From Hanleya hanleyi (taxonomy: Eukaryota; Mollusca; Polyplacophora; Lepidopleurida; Hanleyidae): DNA of 64,000 nucleotides. Position 1 is the first letter of the stretch. Every line of letters starts with the position of its first letter. The DNA lies in contig JAVTVY010025113.1 in assembly GCA_036873755.1 (NCBI GenBank), positions 42,445-106,444 of the forward strand, given 5' to 3'. This document shows, one piece after another, positions 58,701-63,268 of this stretch. The notes beneath the pieces were generated by a model. It was not told the origin of the DNA. It was given only the letters and a program-made list of their open reading frames with translations, and did not search any database. A program made the translations under genes and the position numbers.

Positions 58701-61444
58701 TCACTGTCGGAAATAAGTACAGTAAGGTTGGCATAGTTGGGTTAATTGGGAGAAGACTATGTGGGGGGGGGGGGGGGGAAGGGACTCGGATAGGTGAGGG
58801 AGCGATCAGTTTTATGGGGAGTGACCAGTCTCGCTCTCCATCACTCTCCTAACTTTCGCTTTAGCTTTTGACCACTCTCCGTAACACTGGAAATACAACG
58901 GAGAGCTACATTGAAGAGAGTGATCATTCTCAATTACTTGCACAAACAATATCTAGGAGAGAGTTCTCACAGATTTGACAAACATGAGAGACTTTGGGAG
59001 GTGTGTATGGGTGTGTGTGTTTGGGGGGGGGGGAGCACGAAGGTGGGTTGTCAGTCTCCCACCTCCCTAATTTAGGCACACCCTTTATTCGGTGTAGCAT
59101 ATAATTTGTTCAGGATGGGGCAAATTGTCCTGAAAATTCAATACAATCACTAGTTACAATAAATCTAACATCAAGTTAGAAATGGAAATTAGAATGAGAA
59201 ATTATATTTTTAACAGATTCTTACATACCATGTGTATACCAATATAACTTCACAATGTAGATATTTTGTGTCTGTTTGAAGGCTAGACAATAGTTGTACA
59301 TGTATGTGTCAAGTCACAACCTTTCCAGCTTCATGCAAGACCAAGGATTAAAGTTTGTTAGTGAGCCACACACATGGCAATAAGCAGTGGGATGACAGTA
59401 TGGAAATGCAAAACTGACCAAACTATATGGTCAGATAACCTGCCTCAGCCTGTAGAATATCCTCAGGGGTCGAAATTGCTATTTATTTGCAGGACATGTC
59501 CGGCAGAAAATTGGCACTGTCCTGCAGGTTTTCAGTCAGTTTACATGTATTTATTATGTACCGGGCAATTCTTGACAAATGTCCTGCAGGTATTTCATGA
59601 ACATTTCGACCCTTGATCCTTCATGTCTGATTGACATGAAGTCTTCTGGTTCGGGACAGTTTTATTGACAAATGGGGGGTGGGGAAACAATATTTCTCAA
59701 CCTAATTTCCAATTTCAACATAGCCTTTATTGTAGAAGCGTTTACAGAATTTTCAGGGCATCATATTAACAATTGGTGTATTTGGTACTCAATGTTGTTG
59801 TGTTGTTGTGTTGTTGTTATCCATTCCTTCATTGACTTCTGTTAACAGTGCAGAGAAGCTTTATTTCTGTAATTATACTTTCCAATTTACACAGTTCATA
59901 TCCAAAGATAATTGGTCACCATGATTATTAACTCAGAAACTCTAGCTGTGATAGTTGAATATAGGGTAAGGGGGCGTGGCTTTCCTATCACAGCTCAGAG
60001 CGGAGGTAGGTTAAAATGAGGTGATAAAAGTTGACCTTCCGAAAAGAAAAATCTAAAGTTCGCTGACGAAAATAACGAAACGGGAGAGAAAAAATATGCC
60101 AATTTGATACAGTTTGACCGACCTGAGCTTCTTTGGCCATGTACCATCTCTCATGACTGTTTTGATGCTGGCAAAATGTGATCAAATGTGTGGGAAAAAC
60201 ATCGACACATTTGCCCGTTTTGGCGCCTTTTAAAAATTTTGTAAGAATATGACCAACGCTATTTTCACGTGAATAAACACACGTCGCTATTGGTTTATAA
60301 CCGGCAAGGATGGTTTCTGATGACGTGAGCAAAAAGGTCAACCCCACTCTGCGCATGTCCCTGTCAACTGTGGAGAAAGCAACAAGGGTTTTGATGACAA
60401 AACCCGTGTTTGAAGGCAGATTTCAACTAATTAAAGGAGTCATGAGGTGGCTGTCATAATGCTGGAGATGCGAAATCATATTATTTATTCGATAAAATGA
60501 TTATTTTCGTGTCTCTGCCTCTGTGTGCAGTGAAAGATCTCGAGTGATGGACGTCCAATTTGTTTCTTTCTGTTTCGGTCTGTAATAGTGATTCAGGCTA
60601 AGGAGTCCAGGGCTTCATTTTTAGCGCGAGTGATAGCTCACCTGCGCACAAACACTCATGTAAATTCATGTCACGAGAGTGATTTTAGTTCACGTACACT
60701 ATCACATTTTATATGTGATTATATTGCAACCACTCGCCTGACTTTCGAATACCCTCCTAAATGTTTTGATGTGGGCTATTTTTAGCTCGCACACTAATTC
60801 TAAACATGGAGCCCTGGAGTCCATTCGACAATAACCAAACAAAAAAAAATAATAAAAAAAATAAATAGAATAAGACTCCTCAGCCGATGTTTTCGGGCTA
60901 CATGATTATCAGACCAACTGTAGGTTTGCAAGAATTTCAGGGGGATCAGTTGAACAGTGTTTCACCCCCTGGCTGCCATAATTCCATGAATGAAAGAGTG
61001 ACAGTGCCTTTGTGTGTATTCATAACCCCAGCTGGGGGGAGTGGAGGGTTACGTCACTGGGTGGGAGCAGATGGTCAACATAAATACAATATTAATGTAT
61101 TCTGAATTACGAGTAAAACTGGATAATTCATACATTTTGTGAATGAAGTAGACCTACTGAAACGAACAACTATTAAAATCAACATGATTCCTATCACAAA
61201 TCTAACTTTGTAGAATTTTCCGTAATTTGACGACGCAAAAATTATATTTTTGGTTTGGTACCGGAGTAATCGACCGCTAACATGATAGGCTAGATTTTCA
61301 GACTTTTGAAAGCAATTTCCCTAAATCATGACACAGGAATCTTCATATGAATATTTCTAGCACATTATTCAACCGATGTTAGTTGAAAAAATCCAGTATT
61401 CCAGAGAGTATACTTACGACTGCTTTGTATATAAGACTTGCCAT
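13626..61444 (-). CDS. SGPL1: Sphingosine-1-phosphate lyase, whole gene (16 coding exons)
   Basis: PLP-dependent lyase of the ER membrane that splits sphingosine-1-phosphate into a fatty aldehyde and phosphoethanolamine, the exit step of sphingolipid breakdown. Exons in coding order are 61418-61444, 58533-58677, 48353-48525, 47366-47405, 46494-46573, 45909-46037, 43881-43969, 42236-42272, 39881-39988, 37896-37958, 37223-37369, 21045-21165, 17234-17351, 16086-16232, 15029-15149, 13626-13784. They join without phase conflict into 1704 nt, 567 residues; human SGPL1 has 568. Visible landmarks are an N-terminal hydrophobic membrane segment (about residues 27-45), MTSGGTES (cofactor loop), [14 protein letters not shown] and ISVDTHK with the Schiff-base lysine at 346, then GFAPKGSS. 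No frameshift or premature stop was found. Intron 11 is 16 kb because of two DIRS-like insertions. Identification rests on recalled family sequence. Confidence 0.97.
13785..15028 (-). other. SGPL1: SGPL1 intron 15
   Basis: Holds one MITE of the CGGTAATCC family (13889-14138). The remainder shows no exon-like or RNA-like sequence. Confidence 0.8.
13889..14138. mobile_element. MITE, CGGTAATCC family, intact copy
   Basis: Inverted ends 'CGGTAATCCCTCTAATAATT' and 'AATTATTAGAGGGATTACTG' flanked by TA on both sides (13887-13888, 14139-14140). The interior has 'gtgatcaaatttattagaac' twice. Length 250 bp. TA duplication suggests a Tc1/mariner-type source; that is inference. Confidence 0.88.
15029..15149 (-). 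CDS. SGPL1: SGPL1 coding exon 15
   Basis: Residues 475-515: [19 protein letters not shown], then [17 protein letters not shown]. It matches the family's SIHFCITLLH and MKNPKAK. Acceptor TCCAG, donor GTGAGT. Confidence 0.97.
15150..16085 (-). other. SGPL1: SGPL1 intron 14
   Basis: Contains the MITE at 15231-15403 with a perfect target duplication; nothing else recognised. Confidence 0.8.
15231..15403. mobile_element. Short TIR MITE with 5-bp target duplication CTGAT
   Basis: Ends 'GGCTGTTCCATTTAAAAAGG' and its reverse complement (terminal inverted repeat about 37 bp, running into GTATGGGAGGGG..). CTGAT occurs immediately left (15226-15230) and right (15404-15408). Total 173 bp, non-coding, inserted in intron 14. 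Confidence 0.9.
16086..16232 (-). CDS. SGPL1: SGPL1 coding exon 14
   Basis: Residues 426-474: [44 protein letters not shown]. Matches the C-terminal small domain (SVIALGS, NLNQLQFP in human). Acceptor TGCAG, donor GTAAGT. Confidence 0.97.
16233..17233 (-). other. SGPL1: SGPL1 intron 13
   Basis: Includes a small hairpin at about 16313-16351 ('cagtgtatc' against 'gatacactg') and a decayed HINE-like stretch at 16975-17150 ('tgacctaaccttgacctc', 'gacagtcagacag'). No other feature supported. Confidence 0.6.
17234..17351 (-). CDS. SGPL1: SGPL1 coding exon 13
   Basis: Completes Gly387 and encodes [38 protein letters not shown] plus two bases; the GSR(P/A)G motif lines the cofactor pocket. Acceptor CCCAG, donor GTAAGA. 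Confidence 0.97.
17551..19700. repeat. Palindromic GAGGTGTACACCTC / ACACCTCAAGTACACCTC array
   Basis: Four clusters (17551-17960, 18400-18555, 18800-18890, 19458-19700) share the words ACACCTC and its complement. The palindrome GAGGTGTACACCTC recurs at 17557, 17585, 17625 and near 19487. Between 17650 and 17960 a ~50-bp unit ('acctcaagtacacctcatgg', 'actttgtcaaaatata') repeats about seven times. Clusters are separated by ordinary AT-rich DNA. Confidence 0.85.
19701..20290. repeat. SINE-like segment and HINE-like tail
   Basis: 19711-19735 reads 'gggcagttagtcgcctctta', a word I associate with dispersed mollusc repeats. 19940-20280 has two related halves ('catggtatattcataccaaatttg' and 'tggtttatgcataccaaatttg', each followed by 'ctcaagttattgc'), then a GACGG/ACAG tract and 'cacgggggtata'. 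Class assignment is tentative. Confidence 0.45.
20780..21000. mobile_element. HINE-like fragment
   Basis: Two GGACAGACAGAC tracts (20798-20824, 20941-20955) surround 'cattcagtagttctcaagatatggg', close to the core of the 12-13 kb element, and a terminal imperfect hairpin follows ('taccccttagccc' against 'ggatgaggggta', 20968-20994). It ends about 45 bp below the exon 12 donor. Confidence 0.6.
21045..21165 (-). CDS. SGPL1: SGPL1 coding exon 12
   Basis: Residues 347-386: [14 protein letters not shown], the stretch directly after the catalytic lysine, then [13 protein letters not shown] plus one base. Acceptor TTCAG, donor GTAAAA. Confidence 0.98.
21598..21815. mobile_element. MITE, CGGTAATCC family, decayed copy
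   Basis: Carries the family interior ('ataacaggaagttgacaaaatgg', 'gtgatcaaatttattagaac', 'gggtgattgaattctgatag') but both terminal repeats are worn. Confidence 0.7.
22508..23850. mobile_element. HINE/pearl-type element with ~158-bp tandem core
   Basis: About five copies of a ~158-bp unit begin at 22987, 23140, 23301, 23462 and 23619, each 'gggccataactc', 'ggagaaacttcacgctgcac', 'ctgaccacatatc(c/a)tgcaaa', 'gatccagcccggacaagtcc'. A GGAC/ACAG/GATGG tetranucleotide tract (23759-23810) and 'gcgatcgctatatgcccccc' close it; 'gtatgccccccctt' near 22521 may be the other end. Confidence 0.75.
23969..24153. repeat. DIRS copy 1, inverted terminal repeat (left)
   Basis: Reverse complement of 30225-30409 over its full length with few changes; contains 'gttagctcccctagcggaga', 'gtccgcccctaggagagctc' and 'ccattccagcaggat'. 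The 45 bases outside it, to AAATA, are unique to the left end. Confidence 0.92.
24218..24314. repeat. DIRS copy 1, internal complementary region
   Basis: 24218-24277 is the exact reverse complement of the element's left end (AAATATCAAACATTTATAAA and onward). 24273-24314 is the reverse complement of its right end (30387-30428). The two halves meet at TATTT, the complement of the AAATA core. It thus records the joined ends of a circular form. Confidence 0.92.
25210..25928 (-). pseudogene. DIRS-type tyrosine recombinase, decayed (copy 1)
   Basis: The open part (25398-25928) shows '[11 protein letters not shown]', '[13 protein letters not shown]', '[21 protein letters not shown]' (first catalytic Arg in the helix) and 'IPEFIAKM', the recurrent pattern of DIRS/phage-integrase-like recombinases, then '[18 protein letters not shown]'. 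After a frame change the next block reads '[15 protein letters not shown]' (HxxR box, His replaced by Asn), a TGA at 25310-25312, '[10 protein letters not shown]', a second TGA at 25277-25279, then '[13 protein letters not shown]'. The codon where the family has its nucleophilic Tyr is TGT (Cys) at 25247-25249. Compared with copy 2 it lacks about 65 bp near 25590. It cannot make an active recombinase. Confidence 0.75.
29081..29335. repeat. Extra left-end copies inside DIRS copy 1
   Basis: 29087-29141 reads 'ttgaaatatcaaacatttat' and on to 'accaaatcaacctgtctcaat', nearly the left terminus; a second partial copy is at 29288-29330 ('aaacatttataaacaatgtt'). Copy 2 has only one (35585-35640). A weaker relative is at 27187-27226 and 33668-33712. 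Confidence 0.8.
30225..30409. repeat. DIRS copy 1, inverted terminal repeat (right)
   Basis: Partner of 23969-24153. Continues outward as 'aagatttgggaatcAAATA' to the shared junction core at 30424-30428. Confidence 0.92.
30469..30652. repeat. DIRS copy 2, inverted terminal repeat (left)
   Basis: Reverse complement of 36560-36744; carries copy-2 variants such as 'attatgccattcaatc' and 'ggctctgtccaagcc' that are shared with its own partner, not with copy 1. Confidence 0.92.
30717..30811. repeat. DIRS copy 2, internal complementary region
   Basis: First half is the exact complement of copy 2's left end (…TTTAATATTT, matching AAATATTAAA at 30424). The second half ('gtagcccaaatcgtaaacct') is the exact complement of its right end ('aggtttacgatttgggctac', 36739-36758). 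Copy 1 has different bases at these places. Confidence 0.92.
31690..32571 (-). pseudogene. DIRS-type tyrosine recombinase, decayed (copy 2)
   Basis: Open from 32571 to 31942 (209 codons): begins '[20 protein letters not shown]', then the same 'KWDIGVV', '[13 protein letters not shown]', '[12 protein letters not shown]' and 'FIAKM' blocks, followed by a Cys/Val-rich stretch missing from copy 1. Downstream, in another frame, it carries the same defects as copy 1: TGA at 31810-31812 and 31777-31779, and Cys (TGT, 31747-31749) where the family's nucleophilic Tyr stands. Shared defects mean that the inactivation predates both insertions. Confidence 0.75.
36560..36744. repeat. DIRS copy 2, inverted terminal repeat (right)
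   Basis: Partner of 30469-30652; runs out as 'cgatttgggctacAAATA' and meets host DNA 'ctgtttttgtcttgc' at 36764. Confidence 0.92.
37223..37369 (-). CDS. SGPL1: SGPL1 coding exon 11 (active-site lysine)
   Basis: Residues 298-346: [13 protein letters not shown] with the Asp that holds the pyridine nitrogen, then [18 protein letters not shown]. The final codon is Lys346, equivalent to human Lys353, which forms the Schiff base with PLP. The donor is AAG|GTCTGT, followed by the 16-kb intron 11. Confidence 0.98.
37370..37895 (-). other. SGPL1: SGPL1 intron 10
   Basis: Almost filled by a MITE of the CGGTAATCC family (about 37470-37760). Confidence 0.85.
37470..37760. mobile_element. MITE, CGGTAATCC family, with internal 19-bp expansion
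   Basis: Left end worn ('tttctcaaataattcaatca'), right end intact ('gaattattagagggattacc'). Between 37665 and 37745 the unit 'gattgaattttgatagggt' is repeated in tandem about four to five times; other family members have it once or twice, so this copy has expanded locally. Confidence 0.8.
37896..37958 (-). CDS. SGPL1: SGPL1 coding exon 10
   Basis: Residues 277-297, [21 protein letters not shown]. It matches the family's CSTPQFPHGVIDPV segment, though Thr-Pro-Gln reads Ser-Pro-His here. Acceptor TCTAG, donor GTGAGT. Confidence 0.96.
38250..39703 (+). mobile_element. Penelope-like element, truncated, with inverted flanking repeats
   Basis: 38250-38325 ('tactgagccctcc', 'ctctagaatttgtctttatg', 'ccatggtaatgta') is the reverse complement of 39617-39703. 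Inside, 38318-38565 and about 38600-38877 form another long palindrome ('ttcactgtaaa', 'ggttgtgaagat', 'gtagaagacaactc', 'ctgtgtctcagtttt'). Inverted and partial terminal repeats with a GIY-YIG endonuclease are characteristic of Penelope-like elements. The reverse transcriptase is missing, so this is a 5'-truncated copy. Confidence 0.8.
38773..39480 (+). pseudogene. GIY-YIG endonuclease domain of a Penelope-like element
   Basis: Open for 235 codons up to TGA at 39478-39480; the in-frame TGA before 38773 bounds it. '[20 protein letters not shown]' contains the GIY (VIY) and YIG (YVG) halves with the CxxC pair seen in Penelope endonucleases. It is followed by '[12 protein letters not shown]' (catalytic Arg), 'VNEHFN' and '[20 protein letters not shown]' (catalytic Glu in RESFW). 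These residues look intact. No RT domain precedes it and I see no host start codon or promoter, so it is a fragment rather than a gene. Confidence 0.85.
39881..39988 (-). CDS. SGPL1: SGPL1 coding exon 9
   Basis: Residues 241-276, [15 protein letters not shown] through the [17 protein letters not shown] helix. Phase 0 on both sides, acceptor TGCAG, donor GTATAT. Confidence 0.96.
39989..42235 (-). other. SGPL1: SGPL1 intron 8
   Basis: Contains three small imperfect tandem repeats: 40090-40230 (~36 bp, 'tgtgccacacattg'), 40395-40500 (~30 bp, 'ctatagatctgcccc', four times) and 41340-41420 (~20 bp, 'gagtacgaatgcagtacgat'). No gene recognised; short frames at 41113-41764 are not convincing. Confidence 0.6.
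42236..42272 (-). CDS. SGPL1: SGPL1 coding exon 8 (37-nt microexon)
   Basis: Completes Met228 and encodes [12 protein letters not shown]; the AHAAF(N/D)K motif carries the conserved histidine that stacks on the cofactor. Acceptor TGTAG, donor GTACAC. Confidence 0.95.
42273..43880 (-). other. SGPL1: SGPL1 intron 7
   Basis: Contains an intact MITE (42867-43098). Nothing else supported. Confidence 0.7.
42867..43098. mobile_element. MITE, CGGTAATCC family, intact copy
   Basis: 'CGGTAATCCATCTAATAATT' and 'AATCATTAGAGGGATTACCA' are inverted ends with TA on both sides (42865-42866, 43099-43100). 232 bp, same interior words as the 13.9-kb copy. Confidence 0.87.
43881..43969 (-). CDS. SGPL1: SGPL1 coding exon 7 (cofactor loop)
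   Basis: Starts [18 protein letters not shown] and ends GIKHPE plus two bases. The SGGTES turn binds the phosphate of pyridoxal phosphate. Human has Val where this protein has Met199. Donor GTAAGT. Confidence 0.97.
43970..45908 (-). other. SGPL1: SGPL1 intron 6, AATTCA-rich
   Basis: Two stretches (43990-44230, 44930-45100) are unusually dense in 'aattca/attcaac' words every 10-25 bases. A (GA)n-(A)n tract is at 45633-45669, and a worn MITE end ('agggtgattgaattattgga') is near 45802. No gene seen. Confidence 0.6.
45909..46037 (-). CDS. SGPL1: SGPL1 coding exon 6
   Basis: Residues 156-198: [20 protein letters not shown], then a helix and [10 protein letters not shown]. The SNPLHPD and FNGGPD motifs are strongly conserved in sphingosine-phosphate lyases and related group II decarboxylases. 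Phase 0 on both sides, donor GTATGT. Confidence 0.97.
46038..46493 (-). other. SGPL1: SGPL1 intron 5
   Basis: 456 bp with no recognisable element; frames through it are extensions of exon 6 shadows. Confidence 0.7.
46494..46573 (-). CDS. SGPL1: SGPL1 coding exon 5
   Basis: Encodes the rest of Asn129 and [20 protein letters not shown], then TEIATK; the SGTVY motif is conserved. The donor is AAG|GTTATT, weaker than the others (T at +3). Confidence 0.95.
46574..47365 (-). other. SGPL1: SGPL1 intron 4
   Basis: Contains the 5S-like pseudogene at 47017-47130; otherwise plain AT-rich DNA. Confidence 0.7.
47017..47130 (+). pseudogene. 5S rRNA-like sequence (pseudogene or 5S-derived SINE head)
   Basis: Follows 5S rRNA closely through the internal promoter: 'tacggcatatcacgttgg', 'acatcggttctcgt', 'atcaccgaagttaagc', 'gcccggtcaagacttggatg', 'ggcgacc'. 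It then departs at the 3' end ('tcgtgttgtactgctgggct') and has changes inside ('gtaaaatcacc' for GTCCGATCACC). No T-run terminator follows. It lies antisense to SGPL1. Either a retroposed 5S copy or the head of a 5S-derived SINE. Confidence 0.8.
47366..47405 (-). CDS. SGPL1: SGPL1 coding exon 4 (40-nt microexon)
   Basis: Encodes [13 protein letters not shown] plus the first base of Asn129. Acceptor TGTAG, donor GTAAGT. Its identity rests on exact phase fit between exons 3 and 5 and on similarity to the family stretch before the WQEG/WSKGG motif. Confidence 0.9.
47406..48352 (-). other. SGPL1: SGPL1 intron 3
   Basis: 947 bp, no element or RNA recognised. Confidence 0.7.
48353..48525 (-). CDS. 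SGPL1: SGPL1 coding exon 3
   Basis: Residues 58-115, lysine-rich cytosolic linker ([23 protein letters not shown]) ending LPEQGLSE, which matches the conserved LPSQGLS of human. Acceptor ATAG, donor GTAAGC, phase 1 in and 0 out. Confidence 0.95.
48831..49013 (-). mobile_element. tRNA-derived SINE (minus copy)
   Basis: 48909-48981 on the minus strand has a tRNA-like head: A box TAGCTCAGTTGG, D-arm GCTC/GAGC, B box AGTTCGATTCT, T-stem GTGAG/CTCAC. The acceptor stem has two mismatches and the anticodon stem is poor, so it is not a functional tRNA gene (loop would read GGT). A tail 'tttatccctgaagatgactg' follows to 48831. That tail recurs in inverse orientation at 49021-49079, and the pre-head leader recurs at 49152-49184. 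Confidence 0.75.
49152..49255 (+). mobile_element. tRNA-derived SINE head (plus copy)
   Basis: Same leader and head as the minus copy ('gagctgttcccaactggacc', 'cggtagctcagttgg') but with a 6-base ACATGT insertion in the D-arm and a damaged B box ('gagttagattg'). With 48831-49013 it forms a large inverted arrangement. Confidence 0.7.
50464..52096. repeat. Dispersed TAACGGTAAAGACA motif, ten copies
   Basis: Exact or one-to-three-mismatch copies start at 50464, 50484, 50716, 50738, 50884, 51067 and 51247 on plus, and at 50673, 50693 and 52083 on minus. Intervening DNA is not visibly repeated, and the spacing of the last plus copies is 183 and 180 bp. Role unknown. Confidence 0.75.
51440..52015. 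mobile_element. HINE-like element with ~170-bp core and terminal hairpin
   Basis: Three units ('ggggcataactctgtaaaat', 'gagggaagccactttcgatag', 'catataggacagaaatag') begin near 51498, 51670 and 51835, followed by 'ggacggacg' and an imperfect hairpin 'taccccgaggcc'-aaaat-'ggccgaggggta' at 51979-52007. Same layout as the 12-13 kb and 22.5-23.8 kb elements. Confidence 0.75.
53456..53667. mobile_element. MITE with CAGGGCTTCG ends, copy 1
   Basis: Ends 'CAGGGCTTCG' and 'CGAAGCCCTG' with CAACC on both sides (53451-53455, 53668-53672). 212 bp, non-coding, rich in 'tagctcac/ctcg' words. Second copy at 60608. The CAGGG end with a 5-bp duplication fits hAT5-type transposons, by inference. Confidence 0.88.
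55860..56010. repeat. CCCGTCTC repeats ending in a hairpin
   Basis: 'cccgtctca' or 'cccgtctcc' appears four times (about 55892, 55927, 55952, 55983); the last is followed by 'aagacggggagacg', making a small hairpin. Confidence 0.5.
57085..57260 (+). repeat. GGTGTGAAAAGGAATAGGA tandem and dispersed repeat
   Basis: Two to three tandem units of ~50 bp ('ggtgt(g/t)aaaaggaatagga'), with a 'gatatgactgaaatagtgtt' tail to 57250. The same unit appears in reverse at 17440-17540 and the tail at 10384-10430, suggesting one SINE-like family. Confidence 0.65.
57453..57822. mobile_element. TIR element, ~365 bp
   Basis: Inverted ends 'ggtggattccacgatttata' plus 'acctagtccact' (57457-57489) and 'agtggactaggtta' plus 'tcgtggaatctgcc' (57791-57818). 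TA flanks both ends. The interior includes a 'tgacggaaaaatgacatag' stretch and is non-coding. Confidence 0.8.
58020..58360. repeat. Minisatellite of CACTGTGAGAGTACACTTCTTC type
   Basis: About five irregular units of ~60 bp combine 'cactgtgagagtacact', 'tcttcactatgaca' and 'tttttcttttcac'. Weaker relatives of the 'gacagtacactttcac' word appear at 56640-56780 and 57840-58000. Confidence 0.75.
58533..58677 (-). CDS. SGPL1: SGPL1 coding exon 2 (membrane segment)
   Basis: Residues 10-57. Starts [15 protein letters not shown] and includes [18 protein letters not shown], the single transmembrane helix that anchors the enzyme in the ER, ending KDFLFQQE plus one base of Ser58. Acceptor CAG, donor GTAAGT, phase 0 in and 1 out. 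Confidence 0.93.
58678..61417 (-). other. SGPL1: SGPL1 intron 1
   Basis: Holds two G-runs (58763-58778, 59024-59032), a (GTT)n patch near 59795-59818, an 11-bp stem hairpin at 59944-59995 ('agctgtgatag'/'ctatcacagct') and the second CAGGGCTTCG MITE. A 122-codon minus frame (59988-60356) lacks any known motif and is probably repeat-derived. Confidence 0.6.
60608..60816. mobile_element. MITE with CAGGGCTTC ends, copy 2
   Basis: Same orientation and interior as 53456-53667 ('gagtgatagctcacctg', 'aaattcatgtcacgagagtg', 'actcgcctgacttt'). Flanked by GAGTC on both sides (60603-60607, 60817-60821), an exact 5-bp target duplication. Confidence 0.88.
61418..61444 (-). CDS. SGPL1: SGPL1 coding exon 1
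   Basis: Encodes MASLIYKAV and ends in phase 0 at a strong GTAAGT donor. I chose this ATG because A at -3 and G at +4 fit the start context, the length matches the short N-terminal exon of the family, and the phase joins exon 2 exactly. An upstream ATG 20 bases earlier is in another frame. There is no homology support over nine residues, so this is the least certain exon. Confidence 0.75.
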
Positions 61445-62400
61445 CTTTCTGTAGCTGTTTTCATTGCCAACACAGCCGAGAGACTAGACAGCGCTGAACA
61501 CTCACGTGATCTATTTCGGTGTTCGGAACGCAAGACGGTACATCTTCGGAATATTTATGACCTATCCCAGGTCCTTAGCGTGACATGTACTTGATCAGGT
61601 CAGGGCATTTGCAGCATTTCTGTTCTTCATTCACTACATAGTACTGTTCACACGCCCTATGATATGTACTTTTGTTGCTAACATTATGCAAGTTTTGTTG
61701 TTAAAAAAATAAAACTGAACGTTGAACTTGTAGACCTACGCGTTTGAAGCAGCAGACATTATAAATTTAGTTGACCTAGATTCTGCATTGAAGATCAACC
61801 ATTGAAACGCGAAAACAACGAATTACGTCAATTATACCGTATTTTCGCCGCATGTTGTCTGATCGCACTATTCTTGTTTATCTGATGATGCTAAACAATA
61901 ATGATCTTGTGAACTTTGGGATAGGTCATAAATTTTCTGAAGATGTACCATTTTGCGTTCGGAACTTCGTTCGGAAATGTCCGGAATGGGGAAAATTTAT
62001 CTCGGCTACAGAAGTGACCGGCAGGTGTCATTTTAAGGGACTACTTTTCAGATTACATCTTGAATCCCGTAAATGTACCAAAACCTCAGGACATGTACAC
62101 GCATGAATCAATCAGTTATTCAATGGGGGACGTTTTGAGAGTAAGAATGTGGTTGTTTATTGAACAGTAGTGATTATAGTTTGATGTAATTCACGTCAAT
62201 TATTTCAACATAATTCAGTAACAGGGCTAGAAGTAAGTGTTCTCGACACCGGAAATAAGCGTCCTCCGTTGCTCTCCACTATCGGGCCCCTTTCGGAATT
62301 CCAGTTGATTTAAAACACATTCGACGATATCTGCCGGATATCACAAATTATTCAACCAGTTGGCAATGTGATTCTCGCGCGAAAGTGTGCTTCAGCAAAA
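61445..62400 (-). promoter_or_regulatory. SGPL1: Presumed SGPL1 5' UTR and promoter region
   Basis: Immediately upstream of the start codon. Contains a CACGTG E-box at 61503-61508, no clear TATA box, and an inverted repeat described separately. An out-of-frame ATG lies 20 bases above the chosen start. Transcription start unknown; this is a positional inference. Confidence 0.45.
61521..61966. repeat. Inverted repeat in the SGPL1 upstream region
   Basis: 61521-61568 ('gttcggaacgcaagacggta', 'catcttcggaatatttatga', 'cctatccc') is the imperfect reverse complement of 61918-61966 ('gggataggtcataaattttc', 'tgaagatgtaccattttgcg', 'ttcggaac'). Could be a worn TIR element or a duplicated regulatory block. 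Confidence 0.75.
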
Positions 62401-62547
62401 AGAAATCACATGATCACAAACGAGATTTATTTTGTCGACAAGATGGTGGAGATTCGGAGGCGGGTGTGAAAATCAAAGTTTAGATTTTTGTCTGTCTGGT
62501 TCTTGTTTCTTAAAGAAGATATCTTCTTTGACGTCACGAAGAAATGA
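62401..62547 (+). promoter_or_regulatory. Possible divergent promoter and first exon
   Basis: A CpG-bearing stretch with TGACGTCA (CRE palindrome) at 62530-62537, followed by 'gaagaaATGaacatcag|gtaatt', a start codon five codons before a plausible donor. It would belong to a plus-strand gene continuing outside the window. No downstream exon was found here, so this is a guess. Confidence 0.3.
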
Positions 62548-62559
62548 ACATCAGGTAAT

Positions 62560-63268
62560 TATACAATACCTTGAATGTAAATAATTTATTTTAAATATGA
62601 TCGTATGATTGAATACTGATAATAAAGTCACCTTTAATCATCGTCGACGTCTCGTCTCGACGATCGTGACTCAATCTCGTTTCCCGTGTCATAAATAATA
62701 GGCCTAAATAAATAAATAAATGAATAAAAGCGTAAGACAGTTTTGAACAACTCCTACCGATTTCTGACACCAGTCAATTACTTCCTAATTTACGAACAGA
62801 GAACCTATGTAGAAAATTATGGATACCCGTACTCTGGGTACTATTTACCAGTATAATACTTCAAATTGGGGGATTAATTAGCCATGTTTTCATGTCTTCA
62901 TTCATTCCGTCAATCAGTCATGTTTCTTCTATCAGGTCAGAGCAAAGGACTAACTGGGATATGTATCCCATTTGGGATATTAAATCAAAGTTTGGATATT
63001 GAAATTAAACTGAGATATTTTGACCGAGTTTCATACGAAACGGCAATACACAGGTTTAGGATAAAGCCATTTCGAGCTTTTTTAGATCCATCGGGCTTTT
63101 TTAGCTTGATCGAGCTTTAAAAATGTCACTTTTACTCGTACTGATCATGGGATGTCCAATTTCCGTGGCGAAGCTGGCGTTCACAGCTTGACCATGCTGA
63201 GCCGGACATGGGAGAAGTTCAAAACCGAAACAATCTCCCTTGTTCACAATTGCGTTGTTGTTATATTT
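62560..63268. other. Intergenic, nothing recognised
   Basis: Includes a (TAAA)n patch near 62706-62728 and a small palindromic 'tcgtcgacgtctcgtctcgacgat' at 62641-62664. Frames here match nothing known. Confidence 0.4.

Noticed and set aside
59988..60356. 122-codon minus-strand frame as a gene
   Set aside because: No recognisable domain, no splice or start context support, lies in intron 1 in repeat-like sequence.
61425..61464. Upstream ATG (20 bases before the chosen start) as SGPL1 start
   Set aside because: It is in another frame and would hit a stop within 17 codons unless spliced out of phase with exon 2.
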